From: an uncultured Lactobacillus sp. | GTDB taxonomy: Bacteria; Bacillota; Bacilli; Lactobacillales; Lactobacillaceae | Reading direction: 5' to 3' | DNA length: 64,000 nt | Assembly: GCA_937916845.1 (NCBI GenBank) | Contig: CALFSK010000020.1 | Span: 1 to 64,000, forward strand | Shown here: piece after piece, positions 41,386 to 50,164 of the stretch | How the letters are laid out: every line of letters begins with the position of its first letter | Numbering within the stretch: the first letter of the stretch is position 1 | The notes under the pieces: generated by a model | The model's input: only the letters and a program-made list of their open reading frames with translations | Database searches by the model: none | What the model was told of the DNA's origin: nothing | Made by a program: the position numbers and the translations under genes

Positions 41386-41643
41386 ATGCAGTTGTTAATA
41401 TTAGGACTCATTGCCATTGGCTTATTTATTTTAGAAGAATTCGTATTTACGGCGAGTCGGTACTTTTGGGTAGGCGGCATTGTGCCCGTCCTGTGGACCC
41501 TCTTTTTGGCGTACCTAGTGGTCATGAACGCGGCTAACTTGGATGTTCGCGACTATACGCTGGCGATCATTGCCGTTGTTATTCCCTACGTTTGTTGGGG
41601 CAATGGGTATCAGCGTGGCGTTAACCGGCGGGCAAAGCGGTGA
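41386..41643 (+). CDS. small membrane protein, 85 aa
   Basis: Two to three hydrophobic segments (LLILGLIAIGLFILEEFVF, GGIVPVLWTLFLAYLVVM, LAIIAVVIPYVCW) and a basic end (RGVNRRAKR) are seen. I choose ATG 41386, behind AGGAAG, over GTG 41368. The stop codon overlaps the next start by four bases. Function unknown. Confidence 0.7.
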   Translation: MQLLILGLIAIGLFILEEFVFTASRYFWVGGIVPVLWTLFLAYLVVMNAANLDVRDYTLAIIAVVIPYVCWGNGYQRGVNRRAKR

Positions 41644-42092
41644 TTAGCGCGGTTAAAGCGGACCAGCTTCCGCGTGAATTATTGCTATCAGCTGATCCCG
41701 ACTGGTCAATTGTCCAAAAGTACTTGGAACATGCGGCCTGTTATGCCGAATGGGTAGACGATCAGATTGTCGGTCTGATCGTTTTGACGTCTCGGGATGC
41801 AGCAACGTATGAAGTGCAAAACTTAGCAGTTGCGCCGAGTTATCAACACCGGGGGATTGCAAGGCGCTTGTTGGCGTTTGCAATTCAGCGTTGTCGTCAA
41901 GATAAGACCTGTCAGACCCTCTGGGTTGGGACGGGCAACTCATCTTTACGTCAGTTAGCGTTATATCAGCACGCTGGGTTTGAGATGCAGACGGTGTTGG
42001 TGGACTATTTTGTGGATAACTATCCAGAGCCGATCTACGAAGACGGATTGCAGTGCAAAAGTATGGTGCGACTGTGCATAAAAACTAATTAG
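41640..42092 (+). CDS. GNAT-family N-acetyltransferase
   Basis: The 150-aa protein has the acetyl-CoA-binding region VQNLAVAPSYQHRGIARRLLAFAIQRC and YQHAGFEMQTV. The start is GTG, overlapping the upstream stop in GTGA. The substrate is unknown. A perfect DnaA box (TGTGGATAA, 42011) lies inside its coding region. Confidence 0.85.
   Translation: MISAVKADQLPRELLLSADPDWSIVQKYLEHAACYAEWVDDQIVGLIVLTSRDAATYEVQNLAVAPSYQHRGIARRLLAFAIQRCRQDKTCQTLWVGTGNSSLRQLALYQHAGFEMQTVLVDYFVDNYPEPIYEDGLQCKSMVRLCIKTN
42011..42019 (-). promoter_or_regulatory. DnaA box inside the acetyltransferase gene
   Basis: TGTGGATAA is the exact reverse complement of TTATCCACA. Alone it could be chance; it lies between two groups of such boxes. 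Confidence 0.4.
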
Positions 42093-42106
42093 GGAGTGAA
42101 GGATCG

Positions 42107-42574
42107 ATGTGGCGAGCAGGAAACTTAATCAGTAGTTGGTTTTACGGCGCAATTGCGGTCTTTATGATCATGTTCTTTACGGCTCATCAGACCGTTAACC
42201 GGATTATTTTACAATTTAACCCGCTGGTGATTTACAGTATTATCTGTGCGTTGATTCTTTTTCCAATTGTTAAATACCGGTGGCCTAAGATTTTTCAAGT
42301 CTGGCATAAGAAGCCGACGCCCCCGTCGACGCGACCAGATGATGACCAGGTTATTCAAGACTCTGGTCGGCCGTGGTCGGTGGCGGCTAAGCGGACCAAG
42401 CCCAAGCCCGTACCGAGTGCGTTAACACCACAAGTGGAAGCCAAGAGTGACTTTATGGATGGCTTCATCAACTTCTTCAAAAATATTTTGATGGCCCTGA
42501 TCTTGGTGCCGCTGAGCCCGTTTGTGTGTGGCTTTTTCTGGGTTCAAGATCGGCGAACGGGTGACCACCATTAA
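42107..42574 (+). CDS. membrane protein of unknown function, 155 aa
   Basis: Two hydrophobic segments near the N terminus (about 12-30 and 38-55), a charged proline-rich middle (KKPTPPSTRPDDD) and one C-terminal segment (ILMALILVPLSPFVCGFFW) are seen. GGGAG precedes the ATG. It overlaps the next small gene by 14 bases. Confidence 0.65.
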   Translation: MWRAGNLISSWFYGAIAVFMIMFFTAHQTVNRIILQFNPLVIYSIICALILFPIVKYRWPKIFQVWHKKPTPPSTRPDDDQVIQDSGRPWSVAAKRTKPKPVPSALTPQVEAKSDFMDGFINFFKNILMALILVPLSPFVCGFFWVQDRRTGDHH

Positions 42575-42761
42575 ACGGCAACGACAGGTCAGTCACTGGT
42601 TAGTGCCCATTATGATAGTGTTAGTCATTGGTGGGATGGCGTTGGTCAGCCCGAACCAGTGGGGACAATTTACCATCTTACTGGTGGGGTTGATCTTAGT
42701 AGACCAGTGCCGGCCGGGCCGAGCGCTGAATGGATTAGTTATCCACTTATTAACGAAGTAA
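42561..42761 (+). CDS. small membrane protein, 66 aa
   Basis: A GTG at 42561 overlapping the upstream gene opens VTTIKRQRQVSHWL followed by two hydrophobic segments (VPIMIVLVIGGMALV, FTILLVGLILVDQC). The ribosome binding site is weak, so translation probably depends on the upstream gene. Function unknown. Confidence 0.5.
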   Translation: MTTIKRQRQVSHWLVPIMIVLVIGGMALVSPNQWGQFTILLVGLILVDQCRPGRALNGLVIHLLTK

Positions 42762-42785
42762 ATAAAAGTTATCAACTGTGGATAA
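42739..42785. promoter_or_regulatory. second group of DnaA-box-like sites
   Basis: TTATCCACT (42739), TTATCAACT (42769) and a perfect TGTGGATAA (42777, reverse) span the end of the 66-aa gene and the following gap. Confidence 0.5.
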
Positions 42786-42832
42786 ACCAGTATGTGGGTT
42801 TTCAACAATCCATGTGATGATAACTGTGACTA

Positions 42833-42875
42833 AAAAGGCGACCAGAAATCGGAAAATTTCTGGTCACTTTTATTT
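42833..42875. terminator. bidirectional terminator
   Basis: GACCAGAAAT pairs with ATTTCTGGTC, with AAAAAGGC before and ACTTTTATTTT after. Confidence 0.8.
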
Positions 42876-42895
42876 TGGATAACTTTGAGTCAAAC

Positions 42896-42931
42896 AAACC
42901 CGCAAGTCAAAATGGCTTGCGGGTTTGTTAT
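42896..42931. terminator. terminator of signal peptidase gene (bidirectional)
   Basis: AAACCCGCAAG pairs with CTTGCGGGTTT around a nine-base loop; minus-strand reading continues into GTTTG. It begins a few bases after the lepB stop. Confidence 0.75.
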
Positions 42932-42937
42932 TAAACA

Positions 42938-43555
42938 TTATGGTTGGAAGCTGTTAATGTACTGCTTCCGGTTTTGCCAAGGCCAAGCCTTAACGACACC
43001 AATCATTTTACTTTGTGGGACGAGTCCCCAGTAACGACTATCGTTGGAGACGCTACGGTGATCCCCCATGACGAAGTAGTAACCCTTAGGAACCTTATTC
43101 GTTGACACGGACTTCTTCCAGCCCTGGTCGTGGCTCAGACTGTCGAGTGTCCAGCCGGTCACCTTACTGTGGCTGTTAGGCATGAAAGAACCGGTCGTTT
43201 GTTGTGACTGGTTCTTCAAGTAGGTCTGCTTAACCAGCTTGTTGTTGACGTACAGCTGACCGCTACTGGTATAACGGACGGAATCGCCGGGCATCCCGAT
43301 GACTCGCTTCACGTAAACGGCGTTTTTAACGGTTTGATCTGGATCTAAGTTGTACGCATCAAAGACGACAACTGATCCAGCTTTAATCTTGCTTGTTTTG
43401 AAAGCGACGACGCGTTCGTTATTCTGAAGGTTAGGTTGCATCGACGTCCCATCAACCTTAACCATCGTAAACCAGAATTGACGAATCAGGAATGCGAGCA
43501 GTAGCCCGATGACGATCGGCACGACCCAGCTCATGATTGTTTTAAATGTTTTCAA
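42938..43555 (-). CDS. lepB: signal peptidase I
   Basis: The 205-aa enzyme has one N-terminal membrane anchor (about 10-32). The catalytic serine is in VDGTSMQPNL, the catalytic lysine in YVKRVIGMPGD, and the conserved box is MGDHRSVSNDSRYWG. It cuts signal peptides from exported proteins on the outer face of the membrane. The length and single anchor are typical of Gram-positive Sip enzymes. It is transcribed alone. Confidence 0.93.
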   Translation of the reverse strand: MKTFKTIMSWVVPIVIGLLLAFLIRQFWFTMVKVDGTSMQPNLQNNERVVAFKTSKIKAGSVVVFDAYNLDPDQTVKNAVYVKRVIGMPGDSVRYTSSGQLYVNNKLVKQTYLKNQSQQTTGSFMPNSHSKVTGWTLDSLSHDQGWKKSVSTNKVPKGYYFVMGDHRSVSNDSRYWGLVPQSKMIGVVKAWPWQNRKQYINSFQP

Positions 43556-43756
43556 TGTTTTAGCTCCCTTAAATATGTGTATAACTCTTATTATAAACGA
43601 TGGGTCCCATTTGGCGAGCTAAAAAAAGCTTAAAAGTTAGTTATAGTTAAGAAAATGGGCGTGATTGCTTTTAGAAATGGTTGTTATCGGTATTGAAATC
43701 GGTCTCATTATTTGGTTAACTAGGTCGGTAAGCTAAATTAGGATGGTGAAATTAAA

Positions 43757-44368
43757 ATGAAATCACAAAAAGAACGTATGTTAGCGGGCGAGTTGTACGT
43801 TGCCCAAGATGAAGAATTAGGCCGTGAAAATAAACGCGCCAAGCGGTTGACGCGCTTATTCAACCAATCGACTGAGGAACAGCAAGAAGAACGGCAACGT
43901 TTATTAAACGCGATGTTTAAGCAATTTGGTGCCGGGGGTTACGTCGAACCACCATTTCATACCGATTATGGGACCAATACGGTCATTGGCAAAAACTTTT
44001 ACGCCAACTATGACGCCATCTTTGTAGATTGCGGCCCCATCACGATTGGGGATAACGTCTTTATGGGTCCCCGCGTGGGCTTGTATACGGCGGGTCACCC
44101 CATTGATGCGGGTATTCGAGCGGAGCAGTTGGAATACGGTAAGGGAATTACGATTGGCGATGACGTCTGGTTTGGCGGTAACGTGGTCGTGAATCCCGGT
44201 GTCACCATCGGTAGTAACGTGGTGATTGGGTCCGGCTCAATCGTGACCCACGATATTCCCGACAACGTGGTGGCGGTTGGCAATCCGTGCCGGGTCTTGC
44301 GTCCCATTACGCAACAGGACCATGATGAGTGGGCTAAACAGAAAGCCGCTTATTACGCGGATCGGTAA
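43757..44368 (+). CDS. sugar O-acetyltransferase, maltose acetyltransferase family
   Basis: The 203-aa protein has the Mac domain (RMLAGELYVAQDEELGRENKRAK) and a hexapeptide beta-helix (ITIGDDVWFGGNVVVNPGVTIGSNVVIGSGSIV). The acid/base histidine is in YTAGHPIDAGIR. Same family as the gene at 39105, but the two proteins differ at many positions, so they are old paralogues or of separate origin. Confidence 0.88.
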   Translation: MKSQKERMLAGELYVAQDEELGRENKRAKRLTRLFNQSTEEQQEERQRLLNAMFKQFGAGGYVEPPFHTDYGTNTVIGKNFYANYDAIFVDCGPITIGDNVFMGPRVGLYTAGHPIDAGIRAEQLEYGKGITIGDDVWFGGNVVVNPGVTIGSNVVIGSGSIVTHDIPDNVVAVGNPCRVLRPITQQDHDEWAKQKAAYYADR

Positions 44369-44388
44369 GAGCGCAACGGTAATGCACA

Positions 44389-44426
44389 CAAAAAGGCTTC
44401 TCAGAACCTTCTGAGAGGCCTTTTTC
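44389..44426. terminator. bidirectional terminator
   Basis: AAAAAGGCTTCTCAGAA pairs with TTCTGAGAGGCCTTTTT. It ends both the acetyltransferase and the small minus-strand gene at 44445. Confidence 0.88.
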
Positions 44427-44444
44427 TGTATATGAAAGATGAAA

Positions 44445-44591
44445 TTAATGTATTTTGGTGTCCTTATTCTTTTTAGTGTCTGCTTGATCCTTTTTCTCAA
44501 TCCGTCGGAAAAATAGGGTGTTTAAAAAGTAGGTGAACGCAATCATGAAGACGATGAGTAATAAGATGGTTCCGACAGCTTCGGTGACCAT
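44445..44591 (-). CDS. small single-span membrane protein, 48 aa
   Basis: An ATG at 44591, nine bases after GGGGG, opens MVTEAVGTILLLIVFMIAFT and a basic, lysine-rich tail ending DTKIH. A promoter with TTGCAA (44649-44654) and TACAAT (44626-44631), 17 bases apart, precedes it and a terminator follows. Everything needed for expression is visible, so it is likely real. The function is unknown. Confidence 0.65.
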   Translation of the reverse strand: MVTEAVGTILLLIVFMIAFTYFLNTLFFRRIEKKDQADTKKNKDTKIH

Positions 44592-44625
44592 GAGATTTGT
44601 CCCCCTTTTAAAATGATGTTAACTC

Positions 44626-44654
44626 ATTGTAGGACCGGATTAGGGCGTTTGCAA
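44626..44654 (-). promoter_or_regulatory. promoter of the 48-aa membrane protein
   Basis: Minus-strand -35 TTGCAA and -10 TACAAT with 17-base spacing, 35 bases before the start codon. Confidence 0.6.
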
Positions 44655-44743
44655 GTTTGCTTAGTTTAATAGTGTAAACTTAACCGTCTGGATGAAAAGT
44701 GGGGTATCATAAAGTGTAAGCGAATACATTAGGAGGTGCTGGG

Positions 44744-45445
44744 ATGGCCTATATTGAAGTCATTAACGAAGCACGTACATTTAAAAATGGTGAGCAGCAG
44801 ACGGTTGCGAACGCGGACATCTCGTTTGAGGTAGCCAGGGGAAGCGTTGTGACGATCCTAGGTCCTAGTGGTGCCGGAAAATCGACGTTACTGAACATTC
44901 TGGGTGGTATGGATAGCCCAACGAGTGGGCAAGTATTGGTGGACGGGACCGATATTGCCCAATTGTCAGCCCGGCAGTTGACGACTTACCGGCGCCAAGA
45001 CGTTGGCTTTGTTTTTCAATTTTATAACTTAGTCCCGAATTTAACAGCCCGGGAAAATGTCGAACTGGCGTCACAGATCACTAAGGGTGCGTTGGACGTT
45101 GACCAGACGTTGGCGCTAGTCGGACTGACCGAGCGCGCCGGGAACTTTCCCGCTCAATTGTCAGGTGGGGAACAACAGCGGGTCGCCATTGCGCGAGCCG
45201 TTGCCAAGCAACCTAAGTTATTGCTATGCGATGAGCCGACCGGTGCGTTGGACTATCAAACGGGGAAGCAAGTTTTGCAGGTGATTCAAGACGCCGCCCG
45301 TAAAACGCAAACAACGGTCATTATCGTGACCCATAATAGTGCGATTGCGCAGATGGGGGATCAGGTTATCCGGATCAATGATGCCCGGGTTCAGTCGGTC
45401 CAACATAATGCGCACCCGACGCCGCTAGCCGAAATCGAATGGTAG
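44744..45445 (+). CDS. ABC transporter ATP-binding protein (MacB/LolD type)
   Basis: The 233-aa ATPase has Walker [10 protein letters not shown], signature LSGGEQQR, Walker [13 protein letters not shown] and the H-loop VTHNS. The [20 protein letters not shown]-loop is typical of ATPases that work with FtsX-fold permeases. AGGAGG precedes the ATG. The permease follows ten bases downstream. Confidence 0.9.
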   Translation: MAYIEVINEARTFKNGEQQTVANADISFEVARGSVVTILGPSGAGKSTLLNILGGMDSPTSGQVLVDGTDIAQLSARQLTTYRRQDVGFVFQFYNLVPNLTARENVELASQITKGALDVDQTLALVGLTERAGNFPAQLSGGEQQRVAIARAVAKQPKLLLCDEPTGALDYQTGKQVLQVIQDAARKTQTTVIIVTHNSAIAQMGDQVIRINDARVQSVQHNAHPTPLAEIEW

Positions 45446-45455
45446 GTGGGAATCG

Positions 45456-48032
45456 ATGACAACCGCATATTTAAAGACAATTTTGCGCGAAATCTGGTCG
45501 TCTAAGGCCAGATTCGCTTCAATACTATTGATCATTTTCCTCGGTGTCGCTTTTTATACGGGGATTCGGGCGACTGGTCCCGATATGTCACAAGCTGCTA
45601 AGGACTATTACCACCAGCAGCAATTGGCCACCAACAGTGTTCAATCCACGATGGGGCTGACAAAGCACGATACGCAGGCTTTGGCGCAGCACAAAGACCA
45701 GATTATCACCCAACCCGTTAAATATTTAGACGTGAATCAACTTAATAATAACCGGGTCGTACGGGTCACCGAATTGCCTAAAACCCAGAAGTTGAATCAG
45801 TTACGGCTGGTTGCGGGGCGGTTACCAAAGGCGGCTAACGAGATTGTCTTGGATAACCAAGCCCGGCAGTTACAACCGAAGCTCAAAGTTGGGGCCACTT
45901 ATCGAATTGTGAGCACGAAGGCCCTGAATAAAAAGTTGGCCCGTCAGACGTTTAAAATTGTTGGCTTTGTAAACTCGCCGACCTACGTTGAAAATGCGAG
46001 TCGTGGGGTGACGAACGTCGGTAAGGGAACCTTGGACTATCTCGTGTACGTTCAACCGAAAACGTTGAAGCAGTCCGTTTACAGTAGAATCGATGTTCAG
46101 TTTAAGAACCTCACCAACGTCACGCCGTATTCGGCGCAGTATCGGCGGTTGAACCGGCAGAACAAGGTGGCACTTAAACGCTGGTTAAAGCCCCAAGCAA
46201 AAAAACGGCAGGCGACTTTAAGGACGTCAGCGAGCCGTAAGCTAGCGCCGCTACAAACGGCGGTAACTGGTCTGCAGGCACAATTGCCAGCCAATGCGCC
46301 GCAACTGGTGGCGTTACAGGGGAAGTTAAAAGCTGCCCAATCCCAGGTTGCGGCAATTAAGACGCCGACTTATTTATACAGCGACCGTAATGATAACCCG
46401 GGTTATACCGAGTACCATGAAAATACGCAGCGGGTGGTCGCGTTATCCACCGTCTTTCCACTGTTCTTCATTGCGATTGCCGCGTTAATTTGTTTAACAA
46501 CGATGACGCGAATGGTTGAAGAACTCCGGTTACAGATGGGGACCTTAAAAGCGTTAGGCTACAGCAATACTGCAATTGGCAGTGAATTTCTGATTTACGG
46601 GGGACTTGCCGCGTTGATTGGGACCGTCCTGGGGGTGGCCTTTGGGGTTAACTTCTTCCCACGGTTCATCGCACAGGCGTACGGCAGTATGTATAATTTA
46701 CCGGCTATTCACGTCCAATATCTCTGGACCGATATCTGGGTGGCGTTAGCGATTGCGTTAGTCTGCACGTTAGGAACGGCGCTCGTTGTTTTGCGGGTCG
46801 ATCTGCGCAGTAACCCTACACAGCTACTTCAACCGAAAGCCCCTAAAGCGGGACAAACGTTATGGCTAGAACGCTGGCAAGGATTATGGCGCCGGCTAAG
46901 CTTTAACCATAAGATTACGTTACGGAATCTCTTCCGTTATAAACAACGGCTGTTGATGACCGTGTTAGGCATCGCTGGTTGTATGGCGATGATGATTACG
47001 GGATTCGGGTTGAAAGATTCGATTGGCGATATCAGTACGAAACAGTTCAATGAACTGTGGCATTACGACGCGGTCGTCACGCGGAGTGGTAATGAAACGC
47101 AAGCGCAACGTCGCGCCTTGGCGAAGTCGAACTTGTACCGGGCCGACCTAAAACTATTATCTAAACAAGTAACCATTCAAAAGAGTGATGTCGCGGAGCA
47201 AACGGCCACGTTAGGCGTTCCGGCGCAAACGACGCAATTGCAAAAATTTGTTGTTTTACGCAACCGGAAGAGTCAGCGTGCGGACCATTTGGACGCGACG
47301 GGGGCGGTTATTGATGAAAAGCTGGCGAAACTCTATCACGTTAAAGTGGGTGATAGGTTAAACGTTAAGCTGGCTGGACAGGCTGCCAAGCCTATCAAAA
47401 TCAGTGCCATTGCGGAAAACTACGTCAATCACTTTGTTTACTTGAGCCCAACCGCTTACCGCCATGCGTTTGGTAAGCAGCCGGTGTATAACGCAAACCT
47501 GGTTCAATTTAACCGGGCGAGTGAACGTCAGGCCAACGGGTATGCCGACCAATTGTTAAAACACGCGGGAATCTTAAACGTGACGTTAATGAGTACTGAA
47601 AAGAAGACGAACTTTAAGATGCTCGATAGTATGAATTTAGTCGTTTTAATCTTTGTTATTTCGGCGGGTGCACTGGCATTAGTCGTGCTCTATAACTTGA
47701 CGAACATTAACGTGTCGGAACGGATCCGAGAACTCTCGACCATAAAAGTCTTGGGCTTCTATGATGGCGAAGTCACGATGTATATTTTCCGCGAGAATTT
47801 GATTCTCACATTACTGGGAATCTTCTTTGGGTGCTTCTTAGGTGACTGGCTTCACGCCTACATCTTGCAAACCGCAGAGACCAACGCCTTAATGTTTTCA
47901 CCGGATATTCACCCGCTGAGTTACGTTTATTCAGGACTGTTGACCTTAGCCTTTAGTTTGCTGGTTATGTTGTTAATGCACTGGAAGTTGAAACGAGTCA
48001 ATATGTTAGATGCGCTAAAGTCCGTTGATTAG
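45456..48032 (+). CDS. FtsX-fold ABC permease, two FtsX domains
   Basis: The 858-aa membrane protein has a membrane segment near residues 20-38 and an outer domain to about 325. Three segments follow (about 330-440, with MVEELRLQMGTLKALGY), then a second module with its own anchor (LMTVLGIAGCMAMMITGF), outer part and final three segments (with RIRELSTIKVLGFYDGE). The outer part contains a coiled-coil-like stretch rich in alanine, glutamine and leucine. With its ATPase it forms a mechanotransmission-type system, not a classical pore. Likely roles are antimicrobial-peptide resistance or handling of envelope lipoproteins. No two-component system is adjacent. Confidence 0.88.
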   Translation: MTTAYLKTILREIWSSKARFASILLIIFLGVAFYTGIRATGPDMSQAAKDYYHQQQLATNSVQSTMGLTKHDTQALAQHKDQIITQPVKYLDVNQLNNNRVVRVTELPKTQKLNQLRLVAGRLPKAANEIVLDNQARQLQPKLKVGATYRIVSTKALNKKLARQTFKIVGFVNSPTYVENASRGVTNVGKGTLDYLVYVQPKTLKQSVYSRIDVQFKNLTNVTPYSAQYRRLNRQNKVALKRWLKPQAKKRQATLRTSASRKLAPLQTAVTGLQAQLPANAPQLVALQGKLKAAQSQVAAIKTPTYLYSDRNDNPGYTEYHENTQRVVALSTVFPLFFIAIAALICLTTMTRMVEELRLQMGTLKALGYSNTAIGSEFLIYGGLAALIGTVLGVAFGVNFFPRFIAQAYGSMYNLPAIHVQYLWTDIWVALAIALVCTLGTALVVLRVDLRSNPTQLLQPKAPKAGQTLWLERWQGLWRRLSFNHKITLRNLFRYKQRLLMTVLGIAGCMAMMITGFGLKDSIGDISTKQFNELWHYDAVVTRSGNETQAQRRALAKSNLYRADLKLLSKQVTIQKSDVAEQTATLGVPAQTTQLQKFVVLRNRKSQRADHLDATGAVIDEKLAKLYHVKVGDRLNVKLAGQAAKPIKISAIAENYVNHFVYLSPTAYRHAFGKQPVYNANLVQFNRASERQANGYADQLLKHAGILNVTLMSTEKKTNFKMLDSMNLVVLIFVISAGALALVVLYNLTNINVSERIRELSTIKVLGFYDGEVTMYIFRENLILTLLGIFFGCFLGDWLHAYILQTAETNALMFSPDIHPLSYVYSGLLTLAFSLLVMLLMHWKLKRVNMLDALKSVD

Positions 48033-48132
48033 GTTAATTGGCTTGAACAACAGGTGTAAAAGTGCTGTAATTTAGGTAGAACGATTAAATTGATTATATC
48101 AGTTTATACAGAATGTTAATGGGGATGAAGAA

Positions 48133-49368
48133 ATGGATGAAACAGAACAAGCATTAACGGACATTGTGAAAATGAATACGGTGAACGACCATGAAGAATT
48201 GGTTGCTAACTACTTACAAAAATTATTTTCAGACCATGGAATTGAGTCAAAATTAGTGACGTATTCGCCAGGACGTGTGAGTTTAGTGGCTGACATTGGT
48301 GACGGTAACGGGCCTTTAGTTGGGTTCGATGGTCACGAAGATACGGTTGCGTTGGGTGATGCCAGCAAATGGGCGTCCGATTCGTTATCCGCAACGATCA
48401 AGGACGGCCACTTATATGGTCGGGGCGCAACGGATATGAAATCCGGTTTAATGGCCGGCGCCTTTGCGTTCATTCATTTGCATGATCAAGCCGTACCGCT
48501 CCACGGAACGTTGCGTTTTATGGCAACGGTCGGAGAAGAAAATGGTCATCTAGGTGCGGACCAGTTAGTTGAAATGGGCTACGCTGATGGCATGCAAAGT
48601 GTCATTGTTGGTGAACCTAGTGGCGCGGACAAACGGCTACTTGGTCAAAAGCAGATTCAAGCCATGCTGGGAATTGACGGGGCAACGGCTGAAAAGATGG
48701 CCGCAGCCAATCCAACGGGCGAACAACACTTTATCGAGTTAGCGCATAAAGGGTCGTTGACGTATACGATTCATTCTCAAGGGGTCGCGGCGCACAGCTC
48801 CATGCCAGAACTAGGTAAAAATGCGATTGAAGCGTTACTGACCTTCTATCAGAAGCAGGCGGACTATTTCAAGCAGCATACGGCAGCGGTCAACCCGGTA
48901 CTAGGGCCAACCGTCCCCGTCGTTACGCTGATTAACGGTGGCGAACAGATTAACACCGTACCGGCAAGTGCTGAAATGGGCGTTAAGATTCGGACGATTC
49001 CCGAACTCCGTAACGATAAGATCATTGCGGATGTACAGGCCATTATTGATGAATGCAATGCGAATGGGGCACAGTTGTCCATGGACATCTCCAGCAGCTT
49101 CTATCCGGTACACACACCGGAAGATGCGCCACTGATTCAAGCCGTAAAGGCAATTGGCGAAGCCGTGCTTGAACAACGGTTGCCATATTTTGGGGCTCCT
49201 GGTGGCACGGACGCTTCTTCATACATTGTTAAAAACGACAAAATGCAGATCGTCGTCTTTGGTCCCGGGAACATCACTGCGCATCAAGTGAATGAATACG
49301 TGGATTTGGATATGTATCACCGGTTTATTAAGTTATATGAACAATTAATGACCAAATTATTAGCCTAA
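48133..49368 (+). CDS. M20-family metallopeptidase, ArgE/DapE type
   Basis: This 411-aa zinc amidohydrolase has the metal ligands in FDGHEDTVALGD, GATDMKSGLMAG, GEENGHLGADQL and YFGAPGGTDASSY, and EPSGADKR. The dimerisation domain (about 185-300) contains GVAAHSSMPE. The length matches succinyl-diaminopimelate desuccinylase or acetylornithine deacetylase. No lysine or arginine pathway gene is nearby, so the substrate stays open. GGGGATGAAG precedes the ATG. A family C repeat begins three bases after its stop. Confidence 0.85.
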   Translation: MDETEQALTDIVKMNTVNDHEELVANYLQKLFSDHGIESKLVTYSPGRVSLVADIGDGNGPLVGFDGHEDTVALGDASKWASDSLSATIKDGHLYGRGATDMKSGLMAGAFAFIHLHDQAVPLHGTLRFMATVGEENGHLGADQLVEMGYADGMQSVIVGEPSGADKRLLGQKQIQAMLGIDGATAEKMAAANPTGEQHFIELAHKGSLTYTIHSQGVAAHSSMPELGKNAIEALLTFYQKQADYFKQHTAAVNPVLGPTVPVVTLINGGEQINTVPASAEMGVKIRTIPELRNDKIIADVQAIIDECNANGAQLSMDISSSFYPVHTPEDAPLIQAVKAIGEAVLEQRLPYFGAPGGTDASSYIVKNDKMQIVVFGPGNITAHQVNEYVDLDMYHRFIKLYEQLMTKLLA

Positions 49369-49371
49369 AAA

Positions 49372-49493
49372 GAGTGTGAGGGCGGTTAGTTTGTGAGCAT
49401 TAATATGAAATCAGCGATTATTCCTGAGTTTGGAATGGTCGCTGATTTTGGATTAAACGGAGCAAACTGCCCCTTTATCGCACGTTTCGACCA
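49372..49493 (+). repeat. family C palindromic repeat, copy C2
   Basis: GTGTGAGGGC...GCCC...CGCAC outer arms are present. GTTTGTGAGCATTAAT faces ATTAAACGGAGCAAAC, and the core hairpin AAATCAGCGATTATTCC/GGAATGGTCGCTGATTT is kept with G-U pairs. It starts right after the M20 gene and precedes a terminator. Confidence 0.8.
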
Positions 49494-49503
49494 TAGTAAT
49501 AGG

Positions 49504-49547
49504 AAAAACCGTTCAAACATTTAATAATGTTTTTGAACGGTTTTTTC
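49504..49547. terminator. bidirectional terminator between the M20 gene and merR
   Basis: AAAAACCGTTCAAA-CATT pairs with AATG-TTTGAACGGTTTTT, ending in T residues on both strands. Confidence 0.88.
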
Positions 49548-49575
49548 TTCTTTACCAGATTATTTTGTTGTTTTT

Positions 49576-50010
49576 TTATTCCTGATGGCCAAAGCGTTGC
49601 AGGTAGTTGGCAAAGTCTTCGTGGTCCTGAGTGACGCCAGCTTCCTTTTCTTCGTACCAATTGATTTTATCGTTCAAGATTTGCAAGTGGTGCTGGACTT
49701 CCGTGAATTGAACTAAAAAGTCAGCTTTAACTTGTTTTAACAGTTCCAAACGTTGTGGAATCGTTTGATCCCCAGCGGCCCGCCAGACGACGTACTGTTT
49801 GAGTTCACTAATACTCATGCCGGTTCCTTTGAGGTGTAGCAAAAATTTGACCCAGTTAACGTCGGCTGCTTCGTAATAACGCCGGCCATTTGCTAGTCGG
49901 TGTGGTTCAATCAAGCCTTCATTTTCATAGTAGCGTAGCGTGGGTGCGCTGAGACCAACGGCTTTGGCGAAGTCGCCAATTGAGTAACGAACTTCCGTGA
50001 CAGTTGCCAT
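49576..50010 (-). CDS. MerR-family transcriptional regulator
   Basis: The 144-aa protein has the MerR helix-turn-helix and wing (YSIGDFAKAVGLSAPTLRYYENEGLI and NGRRYY) and a dimerisation helix (about 80-120). There are no metal-binding cysteines, so it falls in the aldehyde/electrophile or solvent-sensing AdhR-like group. It is divergent from a cupin/CMD/SDR operon whose promoter has the 19-base spacer that MerR activators need. Confidence 0.9.
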   Translation of the reverse strand: MATVTEVRYSIGDFAKAVGLSAPTLRYYENEGLIEPHRLANGRRYYEAADVNWVKFLLHLKGTGMSISELKQYVVWRAAGDQTIPQRLELLKQVKADFLVQFTEVQHHLQILNDKINWYEEKEAGVTQDHEDFANYLQRFGHQE

Positions 50011-50026
50011 AGTAAGACCTACTTTC

Positions 50027-50041
50027 TTAAAGTTACTTTAA
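50027..50041. promoter_or_regulatory. second MerR operator, near the merR start
   Basis: TTAAAGT-T-ACTTTAA is a 15-base palindrome related to the main operator. It lies 17 bases before the merR start, which suggests autoregulation. Confidence 0.55.
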
Positions 50042-50089
50042 CAATGATAATAGCACAAAAACTTATTTTAACAAATTTGAACTTTTGTG

Positions 50090-50120
50090 TTGACTTAAAG
50101 TGTACTTTAAGTTGTAATCT
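50090..50120 (+). promoter_or_regulatory. MerR-controlled promoter of the cupin operon
   Basis: -35 TTGACT (50090-50095) and -10 TAATCT (50115-50120) are 19 bases apart. The palindrome ACTTAAAGTGTACTTTAAGT (50093-50112) fills the spacer. This is the classical MerR-activated arrangement. Confidence 0.8.
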
Positions 50121-50164
50121 AAATTCATCGATTAGGAATTCAGTCATTTAAAGGAGAGCTTAAA

